Source: Desulfobacteraceae bacterium
GTDB lineage: Bacteria; Desulfobacterota; DSM-4660; Desulfatiglandales; HGW-15
DNA length: 6,003 nt
Assembly: GCA_003819975.1 (NCBI GenBank)
Contig: RPPU01000306.1
Span: 1-6,003 of the forward strand
Direction: 5' to 3'
Positions within the stretch are counted from its first letter, which is position 1. Every line of letters begins with the position of its first letter. The position numbers and the translations under genes are program-made. Shown piece by piece: positions 1-6,001 of this stretch. Below the pieces are notes generated by a model. It saw only the letters and a program-made list of their open reading frames with translations, made no database searches and had not been told where the DNA came from.

Positions 1-44
1 TAAAGTTCTTTTTTGGATAGAGTGAGATGTAAAATGAAACGATG

Positions 45-157
45 AATATCGAATATCGAATGATGAATATCGAATGTCGAAGTAAATTCGAAATTTTACG
101 ATTGTCTGTTTGTTTTGACCTTCATGATTCGAAATTCGGTGTTCGATATTCGATATT
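45..157. repeat. Imperfect inverted repeat of ATCGAATATCGAA type upstream of trpD
   Basis: The left arm (45-82) and right arm (120-157) are reverse complements without gaps over 38 bases. The outer 16 bases match perfectly (AATATCGAATATCGAA at 45-60 against TTCGATATTCGATATT at 142-157). The next four bases do not match, and the inner 18 match at 14 positions. A 37-base AT-rich centre (83-119) separates the arms. The arms are themselves made of short repeated ATCGAAT units. No protein-coding potential is visible. The structure resembles short palindromic intergenic repeats seen in many environmental bacteria. It could form a cruciform or an RNA hairpin in the leader of trpD, but a function is not shown. 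Confidence 0.85.
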
Positions 158-215
158 TATTCTATTTATTGGAGTAGCCTAACGGCTGTCGTTGATCGTT
201 GTAAAAAAATGGGAT

Positions 216-224
216 AGAGGAGGG
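216..224 (+). promoter_or_regulatory. Ribosome binding site of trpD
   Basis: The purine-rich AGAGGAGGG lies six bases before the ATG at 231 and is a near-ideal Shine-Dalgarno sequence. It decides the start: the in-frame TTG at 192 has no comparable site and would add 13 residues unlike the start of other anthranilate phosphoribosyltransferases. Confidence 0.8.
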
Positions 225-230
225 ATAGAT

Positions 231-1325
231 ATGATAAAGGAAGCCATTGCCAAGGTCGTCAGGGGCCAGGATTTGACCCAGGCGGAGATGGAAGCGAGCA
301 TGACTGAAATTATGAACGGCGAAGCAACGCCGGCCCAGATCGGGTCGTTGATCACGGCCTTGCGCATGAAAGGCGAAACCGTGGAGGAGATCACCGGGGC
401 CGCGACCGTGATGCGTCAAAAAGCGGTTAAGCTCAACTTAAGCAATCATCTGGTGAACGTGGACCGCGACGAGATCAACATCGAAGACGAGACGGTTCTG
501 GATACCTGCGGCACGGGCGGAGACGGCACGCAGACTTTCAATGTTTCCACAACCACTGCTTTTGTGGCGGCCGGCGCCGGGGTGCGGGTGGCCAAGCACG
601 GCAACCGGGCCGTATCCAGCAATTGCGGCAGCGCCGACGTGCTTGAAAAGCTGGGGGTGCGTTTGGATCTTTTGCCGCATCAAGTCGAATACTGCATTCT
701 GGAACTCGGTATCGGCTTTTTGTATGCGCCGATCTATCACGGCGCCATGAAACACGCGGCCAATCCGCGGCGCGAGATCGGACTGCGGACCATTTTCAAT
801 CTCTTGGGTCCGCTCACCAATCCGGCGAATGCCACGGCCCAGGTTTTGGGCGTTTACGAACATGCGCTGACCGAGAAAATGGCTTTGGTTTTAGGTCGTT
901 TGGGCGCCCGGGAAGCCTTTGTGGTTTGCGGGGAAGGTACTTTTGACGAGATCAGTATTTGCGGACCGACCCGCATATCGCATCTCAAATCAGGAAGTGT
1001 CACGACATTCAATATCACGCCGGAACAATTCGGCTTCCAACGGGCCTTTCTCCAAGACATCAAGGGCGGCGATGCGGCGGATAACGCCGAAATAGTGCGG
1101 TCTGTGCTCAGCGGCGTTAAAGGCCCCAAACGCGATATGGTCGTTTTGAATGCGGCGGCTGCTTTTGTGGTCAGCGGTCTGGACCGGGAAATCAAGGATG
1201 GTTTGACAAGAGCGAAAGGCGTCATCGATTCCGGAAGCGCCTTGCATAAATTAGATGCTTTGATTGCATTCACACAAAATTGCGGAAAAGCATACCAACG
1301 GGGATCGGAATGCATTCAAAGTTAG
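231..1325 (+). CDS. trpD: Anthranilate phosphoribosyltransferase (TrpD)
   Basis: This cytoplasmic enzyme transfers the phosphoribosyl group of PRPP to anthranilate, giving phosphoribosylanthranilate, the second step from chorismate to tryptophan. The 364-residue product is slightly longer than the usual 330-350. A small helical N-terminal part (about 1-65) precedes the alpha/beta phosphoribosyltransferase domain. Family motifs seen are the PRPP loop GTGGD (94-98), NVST (104-107), KHGNR (122-126), GSADVLE (133-139), [19 protein letters not shown] (180-198) and the metal-binding DE pair (239-240). There is no fused TrpG glutaminase domain. Extra length sits around 70-88, an acidic stretch just before the PRPP loop. 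The start is chosen from the strong ribosome binding site. The gene is first in the visible operon and overlaps trpC by 16 bases. trpE and trpG, if linked, must lie left of the window. Confidence 0.98.
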   Translation: MIKEAIAKVVRGQDLTQAEMEASMTEIMNGEATPAQIGSLITALRMKGETVEEITGAATVMRQKAVKLNLSNHLVNVDRDEINIEDETVLDTCGTGGDGTQTFNVSTTTAFVAAGAGVRVAKHGNRAVSSNCGSADVLEKLGVRLDLLPHQVEYCILELGIGFLYAPIYHGAMKHAANPRREIGLRTIFNLLGPLTNPANATAQVLGVYEHALTEKMALVLGRLGAREAFVVCGEGTFDEISICGPTRISHLKSGSVTTFNITPEQFGFQRAFLQDIKGGDAADNAEIVRSVLSGVKGPKRDMVVLNAAAAFVVSGLDREIKDGLTRAKGVIDSGSALHKLDALIAFTQNCGKAYQRGSECIQS

Positions 1326-2101
1326 AAAAAATTTTATCGGAAAAAAGAAAAGAAATTACGCGACTTAAGACGAAAACCGATATTGCCCGGTATGGGATGT
1401 ATCCGGATCCGGTGCGCGATTTTAAAAAAGCAGTCCTTCCGGACAAAGAACCGGTTTTGATTACGGAAATTAAATTTGCTTCGCCTTCAGCCGGTATGAT
1501 CCGGGCTCACGAAGATCCGTTAGCCATAGCCCAATGCTACGAACAGGCCGGTGCGGCCGCCATTTCCTTTTTAACCGACCGTATTTTTTTTGAGGGGAAC
1601 CTGGAATGGCTCCCCAAGGTCAAAGCGGCGGTATCATTACCGGTTTTACGCAAAGACTTTATTCTGGATGAAATACAGGTGCGGGAGTCCCGTGCTTTCG
1701 GCGCCGATGCGGTTTTGTTGATTGTGCGCATTCTTTCCGGCGCGCAATTGCAGGAATTATTGCAAGCAGTCCGGGAAGCGGGTTTGGCCGCTTTAACCGA
1801 AGTGCATAACCGGGCCGAACTGGAACAGGCCTTGGAATGCGGAGCCGATTTGATCGGCATCAATAACCGCAATCTCGATACTTTTGCAGTGGATCTGGAG
1901 ACCACCCTGGAATTGGCGCCGCTGGTCCCGGCCCGTTTTGGCCCGGTCAGCGAGAGCGGCATTTATAGCGCCGAAGACATCCGCTTGTTGGCTCAAAGCG
2001 GGGTCAAAGCATTTTTGATCGGAACGGCTTTGATGCAGGCCGAGGATCGGATGGCGAAAATTAAAGAATTGTTGCGGGCGAGAGAGAACGTAAGAACGTA
2101 A
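1310..2101 (+). CDS. trpC: Indole-3-glycerol phosphate synthase (TrpC)
   Basis: It closes the indole ring: carboxyphenylaminodeoxyribulose phosphate becomes indole-3-glycerol phosphate, with loss of CO2 and water. The 263-residue product is a single (beta/alpha)8 barrel of normal length. The opening helix ([16 protein letters not shown]) is typical. Expected active-site residues are E53 and K55 (TEIKFASPS), K115 (LRKDFILDE), E164 (LTEVHN), N185 (GINNRNL) and E215 (SESGI). The length excludes a TrpC-TrpF fusion. ATG at 1310 is chosen because it gives the usual N-terminus and has a GGGGA site at 1300-1304. The in-frame TTG at 1280 would add ten unlikely residues. The start lies inside the end of trpD, suggesting translational coupling. 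The final residues NVRT and the TAA stop come from the octamer repeat array, so the natural C-terminus has probably been altered slightly without touching the barrel. Confidence 0.97.
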   Translation: MHSKLEKILSEKRKEITRLKTKTDIARYGMYPDPVRDFKKAVLPDKEPVLITEIKFASPSAGMIRAHEDPLAIAQCYEQAGAAAISFLTDRIFFEGNLEWLPKVKAAVSLPVLRKDFILDEIQVRESRAFGADAVLLIVRILSGAQLQELLQAVREAGLAALTEVHNRAELEQALECGADLIGINNRNLDTFAVDLETTLELAPLVPARFGPVSESGIYSAEDIRLLAQSGVKAFLIGTALMQAEDRMAKIKELLRARENVRT

Positions 2102-2146
2102 GAACGTAAGAACGTAAGAACGTAAGAACGTAAGAACGTAAGAACG
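2082..2146 (+). repeat. Tandem octamer array (GTAAGAAC)n at the end of trpC
   Basis: Seven perfect, contiguous copies of GTAAGAAC occupy 2090-2145. A degenerate copy GAGAGAAC (2082-2089) comes before them and one further G follows. The array begins inside trpC: its first two units encode the last residues and provide the TAA stop at 2099-2101. Because eight is not a multiple of three, the plus strand of the array has a TAA in every reading frame within 24 bases, while the minus strand has none. There are no spacers, so it is not a CRISPR. Such octamers could expand or shrink by replication slippage. Confidence 0.95.
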
Positions 2147-2194
2147 ATGGATTATTCGGTGGTCCGGTTACGGGTTGAAAATAGCGATTTTATT

Positions 2195-2226
2195 TTTCGC
2201 ACATTCGCACGTTCACACGTTCTCAC
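2195..2226 (-). repeat. Diverged octamer array, inverted relative to the GTAAGAAC array
   Basis: Four contiguous octamers read on the plus strand as TTTCGCAC, ATTCGCAC, GTTCACAC and GTTCTCAC. On the minus strand they are GTGAGAAC, GTGTGAAC, GTGCGAAT and GTGCGAAA. GTGAGAAC differs from the GTAAGAAC unit at 2090-2145 by one base, so this is the same family in opposite orientation. The two arrays flank a 48-base centre (2147-2194). In RNA they could pair imperfectly and put a stem between trpC and trpB. Confidence 0.75.
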
Positions 2227-2238
2227 CGTGATTAAAAA

Positions 2239-2256
2239 GGCGGATAAACGCTGATT
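2239..2256 (+). repeat. Possible fragment of a dispersed intergenic repeat
   Basis: The stretch GGCGGATAAACGCTGATT resembles the core of a short intergenic repeat (CGGATAAACGCTGATT-like) that I recall from several environmental proteobacterial genomes. Only one copy occurs in this window, so the call rests on memory rather than on repetition seen here. It lies between the inverted octamer array and the trpB ribosome binding site. Confidence 0.3.
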
Positions 2257-2274
2257 CCATTAATAAGTTTTTAA

Positions 2275-2280
2275 AAGGGA
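2275..2280 (+). promoter_or_regulatory. Ribosome binding site of trpB
   Basis: AAGGGA lies eight bases before the ATG of trpB. After a 187-base gap that contains repeats, trpB therefore has its own initiation signal and does not depend on coupling to trpC. Confidence 0.6.
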
Positions 2281-2288
2281 TAATTCAA

Positions 2289-3515
2289 ATGCAGCGACTT
2301 GGCTATTACGGCGAATTCGGCGGGGCTTTTGTCCCGGAAGTTTTGATTGCAACCCTGGAAGAATTGCGCAACGCTTTCACGGCGGCCCGCAATGATACCG
2401 GGTTTTGGCCGGAGTATTTGCAAGCGGTTGCGGGCTATTCCAGCCGGCCAACCCCGCTCACTTTTGCCGAAAACTTAACCCGACATTTTAACGGAGCGCG
2501 GGTTTATATCAAACGCGAAGACCTGAACCACACCGGCGCGCATAAGATCAACAATGTCATGGGCCAGGGTTTGCTGGTCAAACGCATGGGCAAGACCCGG
2601 GTGATCGCCGAGACCGGGGCGGGCCAGCATGGAGTTGCCACCGCCACCATGGCGGCCCGCATGGGCTTGCGTTGCACCATTTATATGGGAGCAATCGATG
2701 TGGAGCGCCAGCGGCCTAATGTGTTCTGGATGGAACAACTGGGCGCGGAAGTCGTTCCGGTCCGGGACGGCGCGCGGGTTTTGAAAGACGCGATCAACGC
2801 AGCATTGCGGGACTGGGTCACCAACATGGACGACACCCATTATGTACTGGGCACGGCTTGCGGGCCGCATCCGTTTCCGGAGATGGTGGCTTATTTCCAG
2901 TCCATTATCGGCCAGGAAGCGCGCGAACAAATCCTGAAATTAGAAGGCAAATTACCGGCTCGGGTTTATGCTTGCGTGGGCGGCGGATCCAATGCTTTAG
3001 GAATATTCCAGGCGTTCTTAAACGATGCAGTGAAATTAGTCGGAGTCGAGGCGGGCGGCAAGGGGTTGGAAACGGGCCGGCATGCGGCCCGGCTCAGCTC
3101 GAGGGAAGCCCATGTCGGCGTGGCCCAGGGATATAAAACTTTTTTTCTTCAGAACGCAGACGGACAAATGCGGGAGACCCACAGCGTGGCGGCCGGGTTG
3201 GATTATATCGGCGTATCACCCATTTTGGCGGATCTTCGCGAAAAAGGCCGGGTGAATTTTAAAGCCGTCACGGATACCGAAGTGCTGGAAGCCTTAAAAT
3301 TGGTAATGAAAAAAGAGGGCTTAATACCGGCTTTGGAGTCGAGCCATGCTTTTGCCCAGGCCTTCAAGGATTTGCCGCAAACATCCGACCGTGATTGTCT
3401 ATTGATCAATCAATCGGGCCGGGGCGATAAAGATATTTTTACGGTCGCGGATGCGTTACAGGATTCCAAATGGAAAGAATTCATCAAAAAGAAAGCCGAG
3501 GTGTATGGTGAATAG
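2289..3515 (+). CDS. trpB: Tryptophan synthase beta chain (TrpB)
   Basis: It joins indole with L-serine to give L-tryptophan, using pyridoxal phosphate, within the alpha2-beta2 tryptophan synthase complex. The 408 residues fit the classical TrpB1 type (about 395-410). The N-terminal YYGEFGGAFVPE is typical. The PLP Schiff-base lysine is K86 in HTGAHKINN, the catalytic glutamate is E108 in ETGAGQHG, and the phosphate-binding loop is GGGSNA (231-236). PALESSHA (347-354) and SGRGDKD (376-382) complete the cofactor site. The segment GLDYIGVSPILADL (303-316) differs from the common GLDYPxVGPEHA form. NQSGRGD replaces the more usual NLSGRGD. These look like features of a divergent subgroup, not damage. 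The gene directly precedes and overlaps trpA, its partner subunit. Confidence 0.98.
   Translation: MQRLGYYGEFGGAFVPEVLIATLEELRNAFTAARNDTGFWPEYLQAVAGYSSRPTPLTFAENLTRHFNGARVYIKREDLNHTGAHKINNVMGQGLLVKRMGKTRVIAETGAGQHGVATATMAARMGLRCTIYMGAIDVERQRPNVFWMEQLGAEVVPVRDGARVLKDAINAALRDWVTNMDDTHYVLGTACGPHPFPEMVAYFQSIIGQEAREQILKLEGKLPARVYACVGGGSNALGIFQAFLNDAVKLVGVEAGGKGLETGRHAARLSSREAHVGVAQGYKTFFLQNADGQMRETHSVAAGLDYIGVSPILADLREKGRVNFKAVTDTEVLEALKLVMKKEGLIPALESSHAFAQAFKDLPQTSDRDCLLINQSGRGDKDIFTVADALQDSKWKEFIKKKAEVYGE
3498..3501 (+). promoter_or_regulatory. Ribosome binding site of trpA within the end of trpB
   Basis: GAGG (within GCCGAGGTG) lies three bases before an ATG at 3505 and six bases before an in-frame GTG at 3508. 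A second ATG at 3520 is 18 bases away with only a poorly spaced AGGA near it. The site favours initiation at 3505 or 3508, overlapping the trpB stop. Confidence 0.5.
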
Positions 3516-4287
3516 GACAATGCTGAAACAGTATTTGACCGAGCGTTTGAAACAAAAAGAGATCCTATTGATGACCCATACGGTGGTCGGTTATCCGCAC
3601 CTGGACGAGAGTTATCGGATCGTGGAGGCTATGGTTCGGGCCGGAGTGGATTTAGTCGAATTGCAGATTCCTTTCTCAGAACCGATCGCCGACGGTCCCG
3701 TGATCCTGCAAGCCAATCAAAAAGCTTTGGAGCAGGGATTAACCGTGCAGACCTGTTTGGATTTTGCCGCCCGGGCGGCCCGGGATTTTGATATTCCGAT
3801 TTTTATCATGAGTTATTACAATATCCCGCATCAATACAGCGTGGATCGGTTTATAAAGTACCTGGCTGCGAGCAATCTATCCGGAGCGATTGTCCCGGAT
3901 TTGCCGCCCGAGGAGGGGCAAGAGTATTTACAAGCCATGGATCAGCATGACCTTTGCCCGATCCTGCTTTTTGCGCCCACGACATCCGCTGAACGTCTGC
4001 GCTATCTGGCAGCCCTTGCCAAAGGTTTTATTTATTGCGTGGCTCGCAAGGGCGTGACCGGCAACCAAACCGTTTTTTCAGAAGAACTGATCGCTTACCT
4101 GGACCGTTGCCGTGGAGCAACCGATTTGCCTTTGGCGCTCGGGTTCGGAATCAAGGAGAAAGCGGACATTGATTTTATCCGGGGCCGGGCGCAAATCGCC
4201 GTGATCGGCAGCGAAATATTGCGGATCATCGATCAAAGCGGAGTCGCGGCCATAGAAAATTTTATACAAAGTCTACGAGAAAAATAA
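3505..4287 (+). CDS. trpA: Tryptophan synthase alpha chain (TrpA)
   Basis: It splits indole-3-glycerol phosphate into indole and glyceraldehyde 3-phosphate and channels the indole to TrpB. The 260 residues form a single (beta/alpha)8 barrel of normal family length. The catalytic pair is present: E52 in VELQIPFSEP and D63 in IADGP. Other landmarks are PDLPPEE (131-137), FIYCVARKGVTG (175-186), LGFGI (212-216) and the phosphate-binding VIGSEIL (233-239). The opening strand reads LLMTHTVVGYP where many TrpA proteins have a PFxTxGDP-like sequence, suggesting a divergent subgroup matching the TrpB next door. The start is uncertain among ATG 3505, GTG 3508 and ATG 3520. The first overlaps trpB by 11 bases and is close to GAGG. 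An ATG at 3451 is in frame but lies deep in trpB. It is the last gene before the terminator. Confidence 0.97.
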   Translation: MVNRTMLKQYLTERLKQKEILLMTHTVVGYPHLDESYRIVEAMVRAGVDLVELQIPFSEPIADGPVILQANQKALEQGLTVQTCLDFAARAARDFDIPIFIMSYYNIPHQYSVDRFIKYLAASNLSGAIVPDLPPEEGQEYLQAMDQHDLCPILLFAPTTSAERLRYLAALAKGFIYCVARKGVTGNQTVFSEELIAYLDRCRGATDLPLALGFGIKEKADIDFIRGRAQIAVIGSEILRIIDQSGVAAIENFIQSLREK

Positions 4288-4296
4288 GAAATAGGC

Positions 4297-4336
4297 AGCG
4301 AGAGGCCGTCCCAAACAAAAACGGCTGCTCGTTTTT
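4297..4336 (+). terminator. Intrinsic terminator of the trp operon
   Basis: CGAGAGGCCGT (4299-4309) pairs with ACGGCTGCTCG (4321-4331) in an 11-position stem with one mismatch and one G-U pair, around an 11-base loop. Five T residues (4332-4336) follow at once. It begins about ten bases after the trpA stop, where an operon terminator is expected. The neighbouring PKS piece converges on this point, so some activity on the minus strand is possible, but the minus-strand T-tract is weaker. Confidence 0.65.
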
Positions 4337-4354
4337 GCATGCAGTCATTTGGGA
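4309..4354. other. Alternative hairpin overlapping the terminator
   Basis: CAAAAACG (4316-4323) and CGTTTTTG (4330-4337) are perfect reverse complements around the six-base loop GCTGCT. After a ten-base bulge on the right side, the stem can be extended by TCCCAAA (4309-4315) with TTTGGGA (4348-4354). It uses bases of the terminator stem and its T-run, so both structures cannot form together. Pairing is seen in sequence; a regulatory role is only inferred. Confidence 0.5.
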
Positions 4355-4369
4355 TCATGGTTTAAAAAG

Positions 4370-4380
4370 TATCGAATATC
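4370..4380 (+). repeat. Single short copy of the TATCGAATATC repeat
   Basis: These 11 bases are identical to 47-57 in the left arm of the inverted repeat upstream of trpD, and the following AATG continues the resemblance with one base missing. It has no visible inverted partner. It may be a relic of the same repeat family at the other end of the operon, or chance in an AT-rich gap. The rest of the trpA-PKS gap (4355-4471) shows no gene and no recognisable ACP sequence on the minus strand. Confidence 0.35.
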
Positions 4381-4471
4381 AATGTAATCAAGCCTCATCT
4401 CAATGTGTGAATTTTGTCGTTACCCCGGAATCATCAAAGTCGCTTTGAAGGAGTTCATTGAACCTTCAAAA

Positions 4472-5932
4472 CTACTTATAAAGATCAGGTATCCTGAAAT
4501 AAATCCACTGCCGGAGCCGGGCATCTAAATCACCCGTCGAGACAACGATGCGTGGGCCGGGTCCACGCGCCAGAATGCGCTCAAACGCCTCCAGGCCTTC
4601 GGCCGGCCTCATCGCAAACTTTTCAATGGAACCTCCCAGTACACCATGCCGTTTCTCGCTTTCGCCCAATTGCCATTGATCCCAATCGATGCTGGTCCAA
4701 CAAATTGCGGCCGTTCGGTTGCACTTATCTGCAAAGGCATCCATAAAGATATTCGCCGCCGTGTACGCTGCCATGCCCAGGCCGGCCAGCACGGCAGATA
4801 GCGATGAGAAGAGCACGCAAAAATCGATCGGCTGCTCCTTTAAAATCTTTTGGAGAACATATAACCCGTAAACCTTCGGCCTGAAATGCATCTCACAATG
4901 GTTCGGTTGGATGGCTTGGATCGCGTTAAATGCTTCGATATGGGAAACACCGGCGGCATGAATGACGCCGTGAATCTTTCCGAACCGAGCTTGCACCGTC
5001 GCGATGGCCTGTTTCATCTGCGCATAGTCGGCTATGTCTGCCTGCAAGACAAGCACTTCAGCCGCAAGATCCTCAAGCTCCTGCACCTTGCGTATCCTGA
5101 TGCTGGTTCTGTCCGATTCCCCGTGCGTTGCCAACCATTCCTTCCACCCCTTCCTATCGGGAAAAACAGACCGACTGGTCAGCGCTAATTTTGCTTGTAC
5201 CGTATTGGCGAGATGCTTTGATAGGACCGAACCAATGCCGCCTAATCCACCGGTGATCAGGTAGACTCCTTTCCGACGCAGAAGGGAATCAGTAGTCGGC
5301 CTTTCGAGGTGCATCGACTCATAGGTTTGCGCATAGCGCTCGTCTCCCCGGTAAGCGACAATCGGGTCGGACAATGGACCGGCCAGTTCCGCCAAAAGCT
5401 GACTTGCTAAAATTTCCGTAAGCTTAACCTCGTTGCTCGATACTTCAAGGTCAATCGCGCGACAGGCGATCATCCCATACTCTTGCGGGATGGACTTGCA
5501 GGCACCCAAGAGGGTGGCCTTTTCCGGATGTAATATCTCCGTGCCCGTAACAGCATGGACGCCATTTGACACAATAATGATCTCTATCGGATCGAGGTTG
5601 TCTTGCATACCAATTGCCTTGGCCAAATAGATAAGGCTGTAAAAACCCAGGTTCTGTACTCCGGAAAAGAGGTCTGAATTTGTTTCCGGTTCATTGGCTT
5701 GGGTCACACTCCATAGATGGACGATTTTATTGGGCATACGGTCTGATTCGCTCAGCTCGCGACATAGCGCGAAATAGTCATCAAACTGAGCGGGGCGCAG
5801 AGTGAACTCACCGTCCCTCGGTTGACCGAACTTTTTTCCGACCGTGACAAGAATGCACGTGTTGCCTTGTTCCGTAAGATAACCCGCCATCCGCCTGCCC
5901 AATCCAAGCCTGTCGCTGAAAATCATCCACAA
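4472..5932 (-). CDS. Type I polyketide synthase fragment: ketoreductase (KR) unit
   Basis: The frame encodes a PKS ketoreductase, which reduces a beta-ketoacyl-ACP intermediate with NADPH. Counted from the TTG at 5932 it has 486 residues. The structural subdomain (about 1-210) includes IFSDRLGLG and the IVHLWSV strand. The catalytic Rossmann subdomain (about 220-460) has TGGLGGIG (227-234), HAAGV (325-329), K353, S377, Y390 and N394 (YTAAN), so the active site looks intact. Neither the LDD of B-type nor the tryptophan of A-type KRs is present, so stereochemistry cannot be called. VVSTGDLDARLRQW (463-476) is the normal KR-to-ACP linker, but the protein ends ten residues later with no ACP or thioesterase. 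Neither the TTG at 5932 nor the ATG at 5926 has a ribosome binding site, and KR-like sequence continues upstream to an in-frame TAG at 5999-6001. It is most likely a piece of a larger, damaged PKS gene; a stand-alone KR protein is the alternative. Confidence 0.85.
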   Translation of the reverse strand: MWMIFSDRLGLGRRMAGYLTEQGNTCILVTVGKKFGQPRDGEFTLRPAQFDDYFALCRELSESDRMPNKIVHLWSVTQANEPETNSDLFSGVQNLGFYSLIYLAKAIGMQDNLDPIEIIIVSNGVHAVTGTEILHPEKATLLGACKSIPQEYGMIACRAIDLEVSSNEVKLTEILASQLLAELAGPLSDPIVAYRGDERYAQTYESMHLERPTTDSLLRRKGVYLITGGLGGIGSVLSKHLANTVQAKLALTSRSVFPDRKGWKEWLATHGESDRTSIRIRKVQELEDLAAEVLVLQADIADYAQMKQAIATVQARFGKIHGVIHAAGVSHIEAFNAIQAIQPNHCEMHFRPKVYGLYVLQKILKEQPIDFCVLFSSLSAVLAGLGMAAYTAANIFMDAFADKCNRTAAICWTSIDWDQWQLGESEKRHGVLGGSIEKFAMRPAEGLEAFERILARGPGPRIVVSTGDLDARLRQWIYFRIPDLYK

Positions 5933-6001
5933 GAACGGGTTCGGCGGAATGCGGATATTCCCGTTATCGGAAATAGCTTTTCTCCGCCAGATAGGCCGCT
6001 A
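5933..6001 (-). other. PKS-like coding sequence upstream of the start, closed by an in-frame TAG
   Basis: Reading the KR frame upstream of the TTG gives 22 more residues, RPIWRRKAISDNGNIRIPPN then PF, with the stop TAG at 5999-6001 directly before the first arginine. Modular PKS proteins usually have a Y-R-P-x-W-like strand at the start of the KR structural subdomain, so RPIW looks like genuine PKS sequence and the TAG sits where a tyrosine codon would be expected. No ATG, GTG or TTG occurs in these 22 codons and no Shine-Dalgarno sequence precedes the later starts. Only two bases lie beyond the TAG in the window. Confidence 0.6.

Noticed and set aside
115..163. Promoter for trpD with a TTGACC -35 at 115-120
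   Set aside because: No acceptable -10 hexamer lies 16-18 bases downstream. TATTCT at 158-163 is too far away, and its properly spaced -35 would be weak.
192..230. N-terminal extension of trpD from a TTG at 192
   Set aside because: The ATG at 231 has a strong Shine-Dalgarno sequence at ideal spacing and gives the normal family N-terminus. The extension is lysine and glycine rich and looks like translated leader.
1..230. trp leader peptide attenuator or T-box upstream of trpD
   Set aside because: I found no short frame rich in Trp codons, no T-box-like conserved sequence, and no terminator/antiterminator pair beyond the AT-rich palindrome. The true operon leader is probably upstream of the window.
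438..863. Antisense reading frame of 141 codons opposite trpD, and similar long frames opposite trpC, trpB and the KR
   Set aside because: They are shadows of high-coding-density genes. They lack ribosome binding sites and recognisable domains, while the sense frames carry complete catalytic motifs.
1280..1309. trpC start at TTG 1280
   Set aside because: It would lengthen the overlap with trpD and add ten residues before the standard TrpC opening helix.
2082..2146. CRISPR-like repeat array
   Set aside because: The eight-base units are contiguous with no spacers, and there are no cas genes in view. It is a simple tandem repeat.
3451..3504. trpA start at ATG 3451
   Set aside because: The 18 added residues are an out-of-frame reading of the trpB C-terminus and lack TrpA resemblance. 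The GAGG near 3498 favours starts at 3505 or 3508.
4472..5932. Free short-chain dehydrogenase such as FabG
   Set aside because: The protein is about twice the size of FabG and has the PKS-specific structural subdomain, the IVHLWSV strand and the VVSTGDL post-KR linker.
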